A DNA stretch of 39,239 nucleotides from Oscillospiraceae bacterium (GTDB lineage Bacteria > Bacillota > Clostridia > Oscillospirales > Ruminococcaceae). The stretch is taken from contig WRLK01000009.1 of the NCBI GenBank assembly GCA_009777635.1, forward strand, positions 1 through 39,239, given 5' to 3'. Shown in pieces: positions 1-7,557 of the stretch. A program made the translations under genes and the position numbers. Position 1 is the stretch's first letter, and each line of letters begins with the position of its first letter. A model generated the notes under the pieces. It did not search any database. It worked only from the letters and a program-made list of their open reading frames with translations, and was not told where the DNA came from.

Positions 1-36
1 AAAGCGGGGGGCTGTTATAGTCTTCCTGCTTAAATT

Positions 37-675
37 TTACGCAAGCTCGGATTGGCTGATTGCGCCGGAGGCGATGGCCTTGTCGCGCAGCTCCGTATAG
101 AACCCCGCGTAGGTCGTGTACATGTACGGCCCGACGTAAACGATATAAAGAATGCCGAACGTCAAGATGGACAAAATTCCCCAGCCGATAAAGCTAAGCG
201 CCAAAACAAACAAATCCATCTTATGGCCCCGGGTCATCTTCATGGAAAGCTTCAGCGCTTTCGTGGCGGAAACGTTCGGGCAATCCGCGAGGATATATGG
301 CGTCATGCTGTACGCAATAGCCTTGATGATGCCGGGAACTATCAGCAGCATCGACCAGAGGAATACCCAAAGCGACATCCAGTACATACCGCCGACCTTG
401 CGGAAAAAGTTGACGGAAAGAGCGGAGAACGGCTCCCCAACCGTAATGCTTTCCTTTTTAAAGATTCTAAGAAACAAGCCTGCTAAGTTGACTTCCAGCG
501 CCATTATGATGAAGGACAACGCAAGGGAGAGCAATCCTCCGATATATTCGATTTGCCCAATAAGCCCGGTCACGCCGCTGATTAGGGTGAGTAAAAATAT
601 TAGGATAATAATGGTTCCCCGCTGCTGTGCCACCGCCTCTTTCGCAAGGGACTTGATTTCCTGCCGTGATTTCAT
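37..675 (-). CDS. DUF975 family integral membrane protein
   Basis: A 212-aa protein of several hydrophobic segments (about residues 20-45, 47-70, 95-120 and 155-185) separated by short polar loops. This is the layout of DUF975 proteins, predicted multi-pass membrane proteins of Firmicutes with no established function. Motifs supporting the family are the Lys/Arg-rich N-terminus, the segment around MLLIVPGIIKAIAYSMTPYI, and the following DCPNVSATKALKLSMKMTRG stretch, which resembles the family's 'A..AL..S..MT.G.K...F' signature. It starts at an ATG with a GAAAGGAAAG ribosome binding site. It lies about 50 bp behind pfk on the same strand, so it is probably the last gene of the ppx-ppk-pfk transcript, although its role need not be related. 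Family call from residue pattern only. Confidence 0.75.
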   Translation of the reverse strand: MKSRQEIKSLAKEAVAQQRGTIIILIFLLTLISGVTGLIGQIEYIGGLLSLALSFIIMALEVNLAGLFLRIFKKESITVGEPFSALSVNFFRKVGGMYWMSLWVFLWSMLLIVPGIIKAIAYSMTPYILADCPNVSATKALKLSMKMTRGHKMDLFVLALSFIGWGILSILTFGILYIVYVGPYMYTTYAGFYTELRDKAIASGAISQSELA

Positions 676-725
676 AATAGATCTTTCCTTTCAAAATATA
701 ATAGTATATGATTTAAACCTTAAGG

Positions 726-1790
726 TTATTCCGCGCGGTTGTCGCCGAACGAGATGCCCATGAGCCGCGCTTCACGGATCATGTCGCAGTCGTGCGGTAC
801 ATATTTCAGTTTGCCCGCAACGTCGTCAAGCGGCACGGTGATGATGGTGTTGCCTCTAAATGCAACCATCCGCCCAAATTTTTTGTCGCGGATAAGCTCG
901 CCCGCCTTCGCGCCCAAGCGCGAGCAAAGCACCCTGTCGGTGGGCGTCGGCTCACCGCCGCGCTGGAAGTGCCCCGGAACAACGACGCGGACGTCCTGCT
1001 CCAAGCGGTTGTTTAAAACATTTGCAAGGTACGCGCCGGACGACGGGGGAATGTTCCGCTCTTTCTTCGGAAGCGCCGACTCCTGCGCGGTTATGGCGCC
1101 CTCTGCGATAGCGATGATGGAGAAGTTGCTGCCATTTGCGTTGCGCTTCTCGATTACCTCAAAAACGGCGTCGACTTCATACGGTATTTCCGGGATCAGG
1201 ATTACGTCGGCGCCGCCCGCGAAGCCCGCGTAAAGCGTCAGCCACCCGACCTTATGCCCCATGACCTCAATGACGAAAATACGGCCGTGGGCCGCCGCCG
1301 TGGTGTGGATCGCGTCAATCACCGATGTTGCTTTTTCAAGGGCGCTGTCAAAGCCGAACGTCATATCGGTGCCGTAAACGTCGTTGTCAATCGTCTTTGG
1401 CAAGGTCACGACATTGACCCCGTTTTTGCTTAGCATATGGGCGCTTTTATGCGTACCGTTGCCGCCTAAAATCACAAGTGCGTCAAACCCGCCCTTTTTG
1501 TAGTTTTTAATCATAAGCGAAAGCTTATCCTCGTTGTTTTCGTTTATCTCGCGCATGGCCTTGAACGGCTGCCTTGACGAGCCTAATATCGTGCCTCCGC
1601 GCCGCAGGATTCCTGAAAACTCACTTCTGTCCATCTTGCGCCATGTACCCTCAATCAGGCCCTTATAGCCGTCTATGATACCGTAAATTTCCACGTTCGG
1701 CATCAAATTGTATAGCGTCTTCGCAACGCCTCGCAGCGTCGCGTTGAGCCCTTGGCAGTCCCCTCCGCTTGTAAGCATCCCGATTTTCAT
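726..1790 (-). CDS. pfkA: 6-phosphofructokinase, group III-like (PfkA family)
   Basis: A 354-aa phosphofructokinase, expected to phosphorylate fructose-6-phosphate at C1 in glycolysis. Visible motifs: N-terminal TSGGDCQGLNA (residues 7-17), the phosphoryl-donor loop GGNGT (109-113), catalytic PKTIDND (131-137), and PGHFQRGG near residue 270. In the family, Gly at the position equivalent to E. coli 104 favours ATP and Asp favours PPi. Here it is Gly112, so ATP is predicted. Lys132 in PKTIDND (Gly in classical PfkA) is the feature shared by group III and PPi enzymes. Asn111 replaces the usual Mg-binding Asp of GGDGS. The ATG overlaps the ppk stop codon (ATGA), so translation is probably coupled to polyphosphate kinase. 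The donor should be tested, because the residues are a mix of the two types. Confidence 0.9.
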   Translation of the reverse strand: MKIGMLTSGGDCQGLNATLRGVAKTLYNLMPNVEIYGIIDGYKGLIEGTWRKMDRSEFSGILRRGGTILGSSRQPFKAMREINENNEDKLSLMIKNYKKGGFDALVILGGNGTHKSAHMLSKNGVNVVTLPKTIDNDVYGTDMTFGFDSALEKATSVIDAIHTTAAAHGRIFVIEVMGHKVGWLTLYAGFAGGADVILIPEIPYEVDAVFEVIEKRNANGSNFSIIAIAEGAITAQESALPKKERNIPPSSGAYLANVLNNRLEQDVRVVVPGHFQRGGEPTPTDRVLCSRLGAKAGELIRDKKFGRMVAFRGNTIITVPLDDVAGKLKYVPHDCDMIREARLMGISFGDNRAE

Positions 1791-3832
1791 ATGTGCTCCA
1801 GCTCCTTCTTTTTTTGTTCATAGGCTAAAGCCGCAAGCTTGGATAACTCCCGCTGCGAGCATATGCGCGCACCTTTTTGCTCGACCTTACGGTAAATGCT
1901 GTCGGGACCAAGCTCCCACGCCCCTACATTATCGCGCCACGCCAAATCAAGTATGCCTAAAACCCTTTCGCGCAAATCCGGCTCGTCAACCGGGAACAAC
2001 TGCTCAACCCTGCGGTCAAGGTTTCGCGGCATGAGGTCGGCGCTTCCAAGGTATACCTGCGGCTCCCCCGCGTTTTCAAAGGCGTAAATCCTTGAATGCT
2101 CTAAAAACTGCCCCAGTATGCTGCGCACCCGTATATTTTCGCTATACCCTTTTACTCCCGGCAAGAGGCTGCATATGCCGCGTATCAAAAGCTTTACCGG
2201 AACTCCCGCCTTCGACGCCTCGTATAATTTTTGCGCCACCGTATAATCCAAAAGCGAGTTTGCCTTGAAGCTTATGCCGCTTGGCAAGTTTTTTTTCGCG
2301 TTTTTTATTTCCCCGTCGATTTTATTTAAGAAGAACCGCTTCATATTTTCAGGCGCCACAATCAGCTTATTATACTCCGGCGGCCTTGAAAACCCCGTCA
2401 AATGGTTGAACAGAGCGGATGCGTCGGCGCCGAACATAGCTCTGCACGTAAACATGCCGATATCGGTGTAAAGCCGCGCCGTCACGTCGTTGTAGTTGCC
2501 CGTCGACAAATGCAGGTACCGCCTGATACCGTCAGGCTCGCGGCGGACGACCAGCGTGATCTTGCAGTGGGTTTTAAGCCCCGTAAGCCCGTAGATGACG
2601 TGACATCCCGCCCTTTCAAGGCGTGTCGCCCACTGGATGTTGTTTTCCTCGTCGAAGCGGGCCTTTAGCTCAACGAGCACCGTCACCTGCTTGCCCGATT
2701 CAGCCGCCTGCTCCAGCGCCGATATGACCTCGCTTTTCCCGCTGACGCGGTATAGCGTCTGCTTTATCGCAAGGACATTCGGGTCTACCGACGCGGCTTT
2801 TATAAAATCAAGGACCGGATTAAAGCTTTCATAGGGATGATGAAGCATTAAATCCCGTTCGCGTACCCGCGCGAAGATGTCGTCGCACTCTAAGAATTCG
2901 GCGGCGGGGACCGGCAGGATCGGCTTTGCGCGAAGGTGGCTTAAATCCTCCATCGACGCGATCTTGCTAAGGGACGCCATCGACAGAATCTTAGACGCCT
3001 GCACGACAAACTTTTTATTGACCCCCAGCATCTTTTTGAGAAAATTGTATAGCTCCCCGTCAAAGCCCGCGCTTAGCTGTAAGCGCACGGGGCTTCCGCG
3101 TCTGCGCCGTTTGATTGTGCGCTTCATTTCCTCCATTAAATCGTCGGTGTCGTCGTCCGCGTCGAAGTCGGCGCTTCTTGTGATGCGGAAATATCCATAC
3201 GCCGCAATTTCATGCAGGTTGCAGATTTCCGGCAAATAGTGCGCAATCAGCCGCTCGATCGGCAGGAACAGCCTGCCCGTCTTTACCGGTATCATGATAA
3301 ACCGCGGTAAAATAGACGGCACCTGAACGACCGCGTACAGGTTCTCGCCCGCGTCGTCCCGCATGCGGACGCCGATATTAAGCGACTGGTTTAACAGAAA
3401 CGGGAACGGCCTTGCCGGATCGACCGCCAGCGGCGTCAATACCGGCAGAATCTCGTCGTAAAACAAATCCCTTGCAAATTCCTTTTGACTGTCGGACAAA
3501 TCCTCAATCGCACAGATTTTTATTTTTTTCTCGGCTAATTTTGCGAGTATTTCATCTAAACACTCAACCTGCCGCATTTGAAAATTATATGCCTTTTGAA
3601 GCACCTTGTCAAGCTTTTCCTGCGGCGTCATGCCGGTTTGGTCGCGGTCTGTGCGGTTTTTGCTTTCATCGACCAGGTACGCTACGCGGACCATAAAAAA
3701 TTCGTCGAGGTTTGAAGCGGAAATCGCTAAAAACATAAGCCTTTCAAGGGGCGGGCTGTCTTTCTTTTGCGCTTCGGCCAGAACCCGGGCGTTAAAATCA
3801 AGCCAGCTTAATTCCCGCTCTATAAACTTCAT
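1787..3832 (-). CDS. ppk1: Polyphosphate kinase 1
   Basis: A 681-aa protein of normal Ppk1 length. It reversibly polymerises the gamma phosphate of ATP into inorganic polyphosphate. The N-terminal domain begins with the family's FIERELSWLDFNARVLAEA. The two phospholipase-D-like catalytic domains carry both conserved histidines: His422 in GLKTHCKI, the expected phosphohistidine acceptor, and His579 in GQFLEHSRIY. The nearby STGNYNDVTARLYTD and SADLMPRNLDRRVE segments are also typical. A GGAGG box precedes the ATG. The ppx stop lies two bases upstream, and the ppk stop overlaps the pfk start. Synthesis (Ppk) and degradation (Ppx) of polyphosphate are therefore encoded on one message together with a glycolytic kinase. 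Nothing appears missing. Confidence 0.96.
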   Translation of the reverse strand: MKFIERELSWLDFNARVLAEAQKKDSPPLERLMFLAISASNLDEFFMVRVAYLVDESKNRTDRDQTGMTPQEKLDKVLQKAYNFQMRQVECLDEILAKLAEKKIKICAIEDLSDSQKEFARDLFYDEILPVLTPLAVDPARPFPFLLNQSLNIGVRMRDDAGENLYAVVQVPSILPRFIMIPVKTGRLFLPIERLIAHYLPEICNLHEIAAYGYFRITRSADFDADDDTDDLMEEMKRTIKRRRRGSPVRLQLSAGFDGELYNFLKKMLGVNKKFVVQASKILSMASLSKIASMEDLSHLRAKPILPVPAAEFLECDDIFARVRERDLMLHHPYESFNPVLDFIKAASVDPNVLAIKQTLYRVSGKSEVISALEQAAESGKQVTVLVELKARFDEENNIQWATRLERAGCHVIYGLTGLKTHCKITLVVRREPDGIRRYLHLSTGNYNDVTARLYTDIGMFTCRAMFGADASALFNHLTGFSRPPEYNKLIVAPENMKRFFLNKIDGEIKNAKKNLPSGISFKANSLLDYTVAQKLYEASKAGVPVKLLIRGICSLLPGVKGYSENIRVRSILGQFLEHSRIYAFENAGEPQVYLGSADLMPRNLDRRVEQLFPVDEPDLRERVLGILDLAWRDNVGAWELGPDSIYRKVEQKGARICSQRELSKLAALAYEQKKKELEHI

Positions 3833-3834
3833 AA

Positions 3835-5391
3835 TTACTTGTCCTCCATCCGCCCTGCTTTTTTGACGATGTAATCGAGCTTTAAGCCGAAAACCTCCTG
3901 AAACAGCGCAGCGCTTTGGATAAGCGCGTAACGCTCAAGCGCGTAATCCTCCGTGACCCTCAGCGTCAGCAGTAGCTGGTCGCCGTCCTGCTTTACGTCA
4001 AGCAGCCGTGCTTTTCCAAGATGCGACTCGTCGATTGCATCCGCTAAATGCAAAATGGAGTGCATTTTATTTACAAAGATCATATCCTCTTGGTTGAGCA
4101 CGCCGCCGCGCCTGTCGCTTTGGGCGATCCCTAAAATATCCTGCGGGGCGACGATGTTCGCGATTAATAGCGTCATCCTGGATTGAAGCCCGTAAATCTG
4201 CGCGTTTTTGATAAGGTCAAACGAGGCCTCGCGCATATCCGCGGTGTTTGTAAAGCTCCCCGCCTCATGGAGTATACACGCCGTTTCAAGAAGCAGCCGC
4301 TGCTGGCGCGAAAGACCGTGCAGCTTTTTAAGCTTGTCGAATAATATCAGCGCAAGGTAAGCGACATGCCCGGCATGCTTTAGATCGCAGCGGTAATGCT
4401 CCGCCATTTTAAGCGCCGACGAAACCGTCCCCTCGCGCATGTTTTCGTTAAACGCGCGCCTTGCGCCCTGGCGCAGGTTTAAGTTGAGCGCCGCGTTAAC
4501 AAGGTTGATTTGGGTACAATACAAGTGGTTTACCCCCGTGGAATCAAGCAGCAGCATCAAAAATACAATTGTGACGTAAATGTTGCCGCTTTGCGCTAAA
4601 TCAAGCTTGTGCCGCCTTGCGATCTGGTCGACTGTAAGCCTCTTGTATTCGCCGTATATTTTTTGCATCTCTTCTTTTGAGACGACAAGCGTATCGGTTC
4701 CTGTATTGATCTCAAAGCCGTTCAGTATCTTTAAAAGCGGCGCGATGTCGGCGGACGCGTAAACGATCCCGTCGGTTTCGAGCATCTTGTAAATCTGTCC
4801 CGCGTGGGATAAAAATTTCGTCAGGTGCTCCTTTACGACAAGGTCCGAGTAACGGGAAAACTCGGATGTTTCCCGCATGACCTCGGCGATTTTAAGCATC
4901 CCGGTCTGTATGCTTTGCGTAAACAGCACCTTGCCGTTTTGCAAAAGCGCAAAATCAATCGTGCCGGTTCCGCCGTAAACCTGAAGGACCTTCTCGGCGG
5001 AGGGATACCTGCTTTTTAAAGCCTCAAACAGCAAAGCGCTGGCCTCGCCGTCTTCCAGGACCTGAACGTTCACATGGTTTGTAACGGCAAAATGATCAAG
5101 CACATACGCAAGGTTCGTGGCCTCGCGCAGCGCGGTGGTCGCCATGACGATCGGACGGGCGATATCATATTCCTTTGAAAGCGCGCAAAATCCTGTTAAG
5201 ATATCCGAAAGGCTCCTTACCGTCTCAAAGGATATGTGCCCGGTCGAAAAAACCTCCTGCCCGACGTGCGTGGGCTTTTCAAGCTGGTCGAGCGTTACGA
5301 TCCTCTGGCCATCCCACTGGGCGATGTGCATTTGCACGCTGCTTGAACCGATGTCCACGGCGGATATGATCTTGCCTTTATTTTTGCTCAT
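3835..5391 (-). CDS. ppx: Ppx/GppA-type exopolyphosphatase with C-terminal HD-like domain
   Basis: A 518-aa protein. The N-terminal ASKHA fold (about 1-300) shows the first phosphate loop DIGSSSVQM (residues 14-22) and ATTALREATN near 105. The C-terminal half contains ETACILHEAG and HLADAIDESH, which match the HD-type helical domain of long Ppx enzymes. The expected role is removal of terminal phosphates from polyphosphate, or pppGpp hydrolysis. The second phosphate loop is unusual: family members have DIGGGST, whereas this protein has VYGGTGTI. The Glu-rich catalytic segment (normally SGEEEA) reads EDGEAS. Activity is therefore less certain than the fold. It is first in the ppx-ppk-pfk operon and has its own promoter, divergent from aspS. 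Confidence 0.85.
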   Translation of the reverse strand: MSKNKGKIISAVDIGSSSVQMHIAQWDGQRIVTLDQLEKPTHVGQEVFSTGHISFETVRSLSDILTGFCALSKEYDIARPIVMATTALREATNLAYVLDHFAVTNHVNVQVLEDGEASALLFEALKSRYPSAEKVLQVYGGTGTIDFALLQNGKVLFTQSIQTGMLKIAEVMRETSEFSRYSDLVVKEHLTKFLSHAGQIYKMLETDGIVYASADIAPLLKILNGFEINTGTDTLVVSKEEMQKIYGEYKRLTVDQIARRHKLDLAQSGNIYVTIVFLMLLLDSTGVNHLYCTQINLVNAALNLNLRQGARRAFNENMREGTVSSALKMAEHYRCDLKHAGHVAYLALILFDKLKKLHGLSRQQRLLLETACILHEAGSFTNTADMREASFDLIKNAQIYGLQSRMTLLIANIVAPQDILGIAQSDRRGGVLNQEDMIFVNKMHSILHLADAIDESHLGKARLLDVKQDGDQLLLTLRVTEDYALERYALIQSAALFQEVFGLKLDYIVKKAGRMEDK

Positions 5392-5420
5392 TTAAAACTC
5401 CTCTAAGCCAGTTTAAATCT

Positions 5421-5449
5421 ATTATACAAGGATTCTCGCGTACAGTCTA
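5421..5449 (-). promoter_or_regulatory. Sigma-A promoter of ppx operon
   Basis: On the minus strand, TAGACT (5449-5444), a 17-bp spacer and a perfect TATAAT (5426-5421) lie about 30 bp upstream of the ppx ATG. The -35 matches four of six consensus bases. No operator is obvious. Confidence 0.6.
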
Positions 5450-5458
5450 CTATTTTTC

Positions 5459-5487
5459 TTGCCATCACCGATGTTTTGTGCGATAAT
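5459..5487 (+). promoter_or_regulatory. Sigma-A promoter of aspS-gat operon
   Basis: TTGCCA (5459-5464), exactly 17 bp, then GATAAT (5482-5487). The transcript would have a short leader with an AGGAGGG ribosome binding site about 10 bases before the aspS ATG. No T-box-like leader fits in this space, so classical tRNA-Asp antitermination is unlikely. Confidence 0.6.
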
Positions 5488-5515
5488 ATTTTAATGTATA
5501 GGAGGGATAACGGCA

Positions 5516-7255
5516 ATGACCCATTATAGAACGCATCATTGCGGCGAACTTTTAAAACAGGATATAAACAAAACGGTAAGGCTCTCGGGCTGGATCGATA
5601 CCGTGCGCGACCACGGCGGCATCCTCTTTGTTGATTTGCGCGACCATTACGGGACTACGCAAATCGTTTTGGAAAACGAAGAAATGATCGCGGGCATGCC
5701 ACGCGAAAGCGTGATCCTGGTGGAGGGCGTATTGCGGGAGCGCTCCGCCGAAACCGTAAACCCGAAAATAAAAACGGGCGAGGTCGAGGTCGCGGCAAAA
5801 TCCGTGACCGCTTTGAGCCGTGTTTTAAAGCCCCTGCCTTTTGACGTCGATACATCGAAGCAGACGCGCGAGGACGTCCGCTTAAAATACCGGTTCTTAG
5901 ACCTTAGGAACCCTAAAATGCAAGATAACGTCGTCATGCGCTCAAAAATTACCAGTTTCTTAAGACGCAAGATGGAGGAGCTTAGCTTCCTTGAGATTCA
6001 GACGCCGATACTGACGTCGTCGTCGCCCGAGGGCGCGAGGGACTACCTTGTCCCAAGCAGAAAGCACCACGGCATGTTTTACGCGCTGCCGCAGGCCCCA
6101 CAGCTTTTTAAGCAGCTTCTGATGGTCTCGGGCTTCGACAAGTACTTCCAGATAGCGCCGTGCTTCAGGGATGAGGACTCCCGCGCCGACCGCTCGCCCG
6201 GGGAATTTTACCAGCTCGACTTTGAAATGGCGTTCGCGTCCCAGGAGGACGTCTTTAACGTAGCGGAGCAAGTGCTCCACGACACATTTTCAAGGTTTTC
6301 AGACAAGCCCGTGAGCCCCTTGCCGTTTCGCCGCATACCGTTTTCCGAGTGCATGCTGAAATACGGCACCGACAAGCCCGACCTTAGAAACCCGCTGATC
6401 ATAGAAGATTTAACCGGCTTTTTCGCGGACGTTGATTTCGCGCCGTTTAAAAATAAGCCGGTGCGCGGTATCGTCGCCCCAAGCTGCGCGACGATGCCTA
6501 AATCGTTCTTTGAGAAGATGCTCAAGTTCGCGACTGAAATCGGCATGAAGGGTTTAGGCTATATCTCAGTGCTGAAAGACATGGAGCTAAAGGGCCCTAT
6601 CGTCAAGTTTTTGTCGGAGGAACAGCGGCAGATTCTTACCGACACGCTTAAGCTAAAGGAAAACGACACGCTGTTCTTTATCTCGGACGTTACAAAGCTT
6701 GTCGATAATTTCGCGGGGCAAATCCGCTCGGAGCTTGGAATCCGGCTTGATTTGCTCGATGAAGCAAGGTTTGAGTTTTGTTTTATCACGGACTTTCCCA
6801 TGTTCGGCATAAGCGAGGAGACCGGCAAGGTCGAGTTCACGCACAACCCGTTTTCCATGCCGCAGGGCGAGATGGACGCGCTGTTAAGCAAAGACCCGCT
6901 TGAGATTAAAGCGTATCAGTACGACATCGTCTGCAACGGCGTCGAGCTTTCGTCGGGCGCCGTCAGGAACCACCGCCCCGATATCATGGTGAAGGCGTTT
7001 GAAATCGCGGGGTACTCAAAGGAAACGATCGAGGAGAAGTTCTCGGCGCTGTTTCACGCGCTGCATTACGGCGCACCGCCGCACGCCGGCATGGCCCCCG
7101 GCCTTGACAGGATTGTCATGCTCCTGACAGGGGAGGAGAATATCCGCGAGGTCGTTGCGTTCCCGATGAACAGCAGCGCGCAGGACCTGCTTCTCGGCGC
7201 CCCCGGCCCCGTAACGGAGCTTCAGCTTCGCGAGGCCCACATCAAAATCAGGTAA
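5516..7255 (+). CDS. aspS: Aspartyl-tRNA synthetase, non-discriminating type suggested
   Basis: A 579-aa bacterial-type class IIb synthetase that charges tRNA-Asp. The N-terminal OB anticodon-binding domain (1-110) is followed by the catalytic core: motif 2 FRDEDSRADR near residue 217, and motif 3 GLDRIVMLL near 530. The bacterial GAD insertion domain falls between. The anticodon-domain loop reads RDHGG. In Pseudomonas aeruginosa AspRS the matching His31 contributes to relaxed recognition of tRNA-Asn, whereas discriminating enzymes such as E. coli have Leu. This and the following gatCAB-like genes suggest that the enzyme also makes Asp-tRNA-Asn. The ATG has an AGGAGGG site. gatC starts 14 bases after the stop. 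Function as AspRS is secure; non-discrimination is inference from one residue and context. Confidence 0.96.
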   Translation: MTHYRTHHCGELLKQDINKTVRLSGWIDTVRDHGGILFVDLRDHYGTTQIVLENEEMIAGMPRESVILVEGVLRERSAETVNPKIKTGEVEVAAKSVTALSRVLKPLPFDVDTSKQTREDVRLKYRFLDLRNPKMQDNVVMRSKITSFLRRKMEELSFLEIQTPILTSSSPEGARDYLVPSRKHHGMFYALPQAPQLFKQLLMVSGFDKYFQIAPCFRDEDSRADRSPGEFYQLDFEMAFASQEDVFNVAEQVLHDTFSRFSDKPVSPLPFRRIPFSECMLKYGTDKPDLRNPLIIEDLTGFFADVDFAPFKNKPVRGIVAPSCATMPKSFFEKMLKFATEIGMKGLGYISVLKDMELKGPIVKFLSEEQRQILTDTLKLKENDTLFFISDVTKLVDNFAGQIRSELGIRLDLLDEARFEFCFITDFPMFGISEETGKVEFTHNPFSMPQGEMDALLSKDPLEIKAYQYDIVCNGVELSSGAVRNHRPDIMVKAFEIAGYSKETIEEKFSALFHALHYGAPPHAGMAPGLDRIVMLLTGEENIREVVAFPMNSSAQDLLLGAPGPVTELQLREAHIKIR

Positions 7256-7269
7256 AACGAGGTGTCACG

Positions 7270-7542
7270 GTGGATATAAAAGAATATGAAGCGATGTCAA
7301 AGATTGATCTTCCCGAAAGCGAGAGGGCGCTCATCAGTGAAAAGGCCGGTATGCTAAAGGAAAGCTTCCTGTCCCTTGCCTCAGTGGGGACAAACGGCGT
7401 GGAGGCTCTTGTAACGGTGCTTGACATTCAAAATGTGCTAAGGCCCGATATAAGCGTAAAGCCGTTTTCCCGCAAGGAGCTTCTGGAAAACGCACCCGCC
7501 AGCCACGACGGATATTTCGAGGCGCCGAAAACGCTTGACTGA
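7270..7542 (+). CDS. gatC: Asp-tRNA(Asn)/Glu-tRNA(Gln) amidotransferase subunit C
   Basis: A 90-aa protein ending in the GatC signature: VLRPDIS followed by LLENAPASHDGYFEAPKTL, compared with the family's VLREDvp...LaNAPe..dGyF.VPkvl. GatC is the small belt subunit that wraps GatA and GatB and stabilises the heterotrimer. The start is GTG or TTG-like, preceded by GAGGTGTCAC; the GTG at 7270 gives the normal length. It sits between aspS and the GatA-like gene with short spacers. The C-terminal tail, which in known structures runs along the GatA-GatB interface, is well kept here even though GatA has lost its active site. Confidence 0.9.
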   Translation: MDIKEYEAMSKIDLPESERALISEKAGMLKESFLSLASVGTNGVEALVTVLDIQNVLRPDISVKPFSRKELLENAPASHDGYFEAPKTLD

Positions 7543-7557
7543 AAGGGGGCGACGGTT

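Noticed and set aside
5459-5515. T-box leader for aspS
   Set aside because: There is too little space between promoter and start, and no T-box sequence or terminator is seen.
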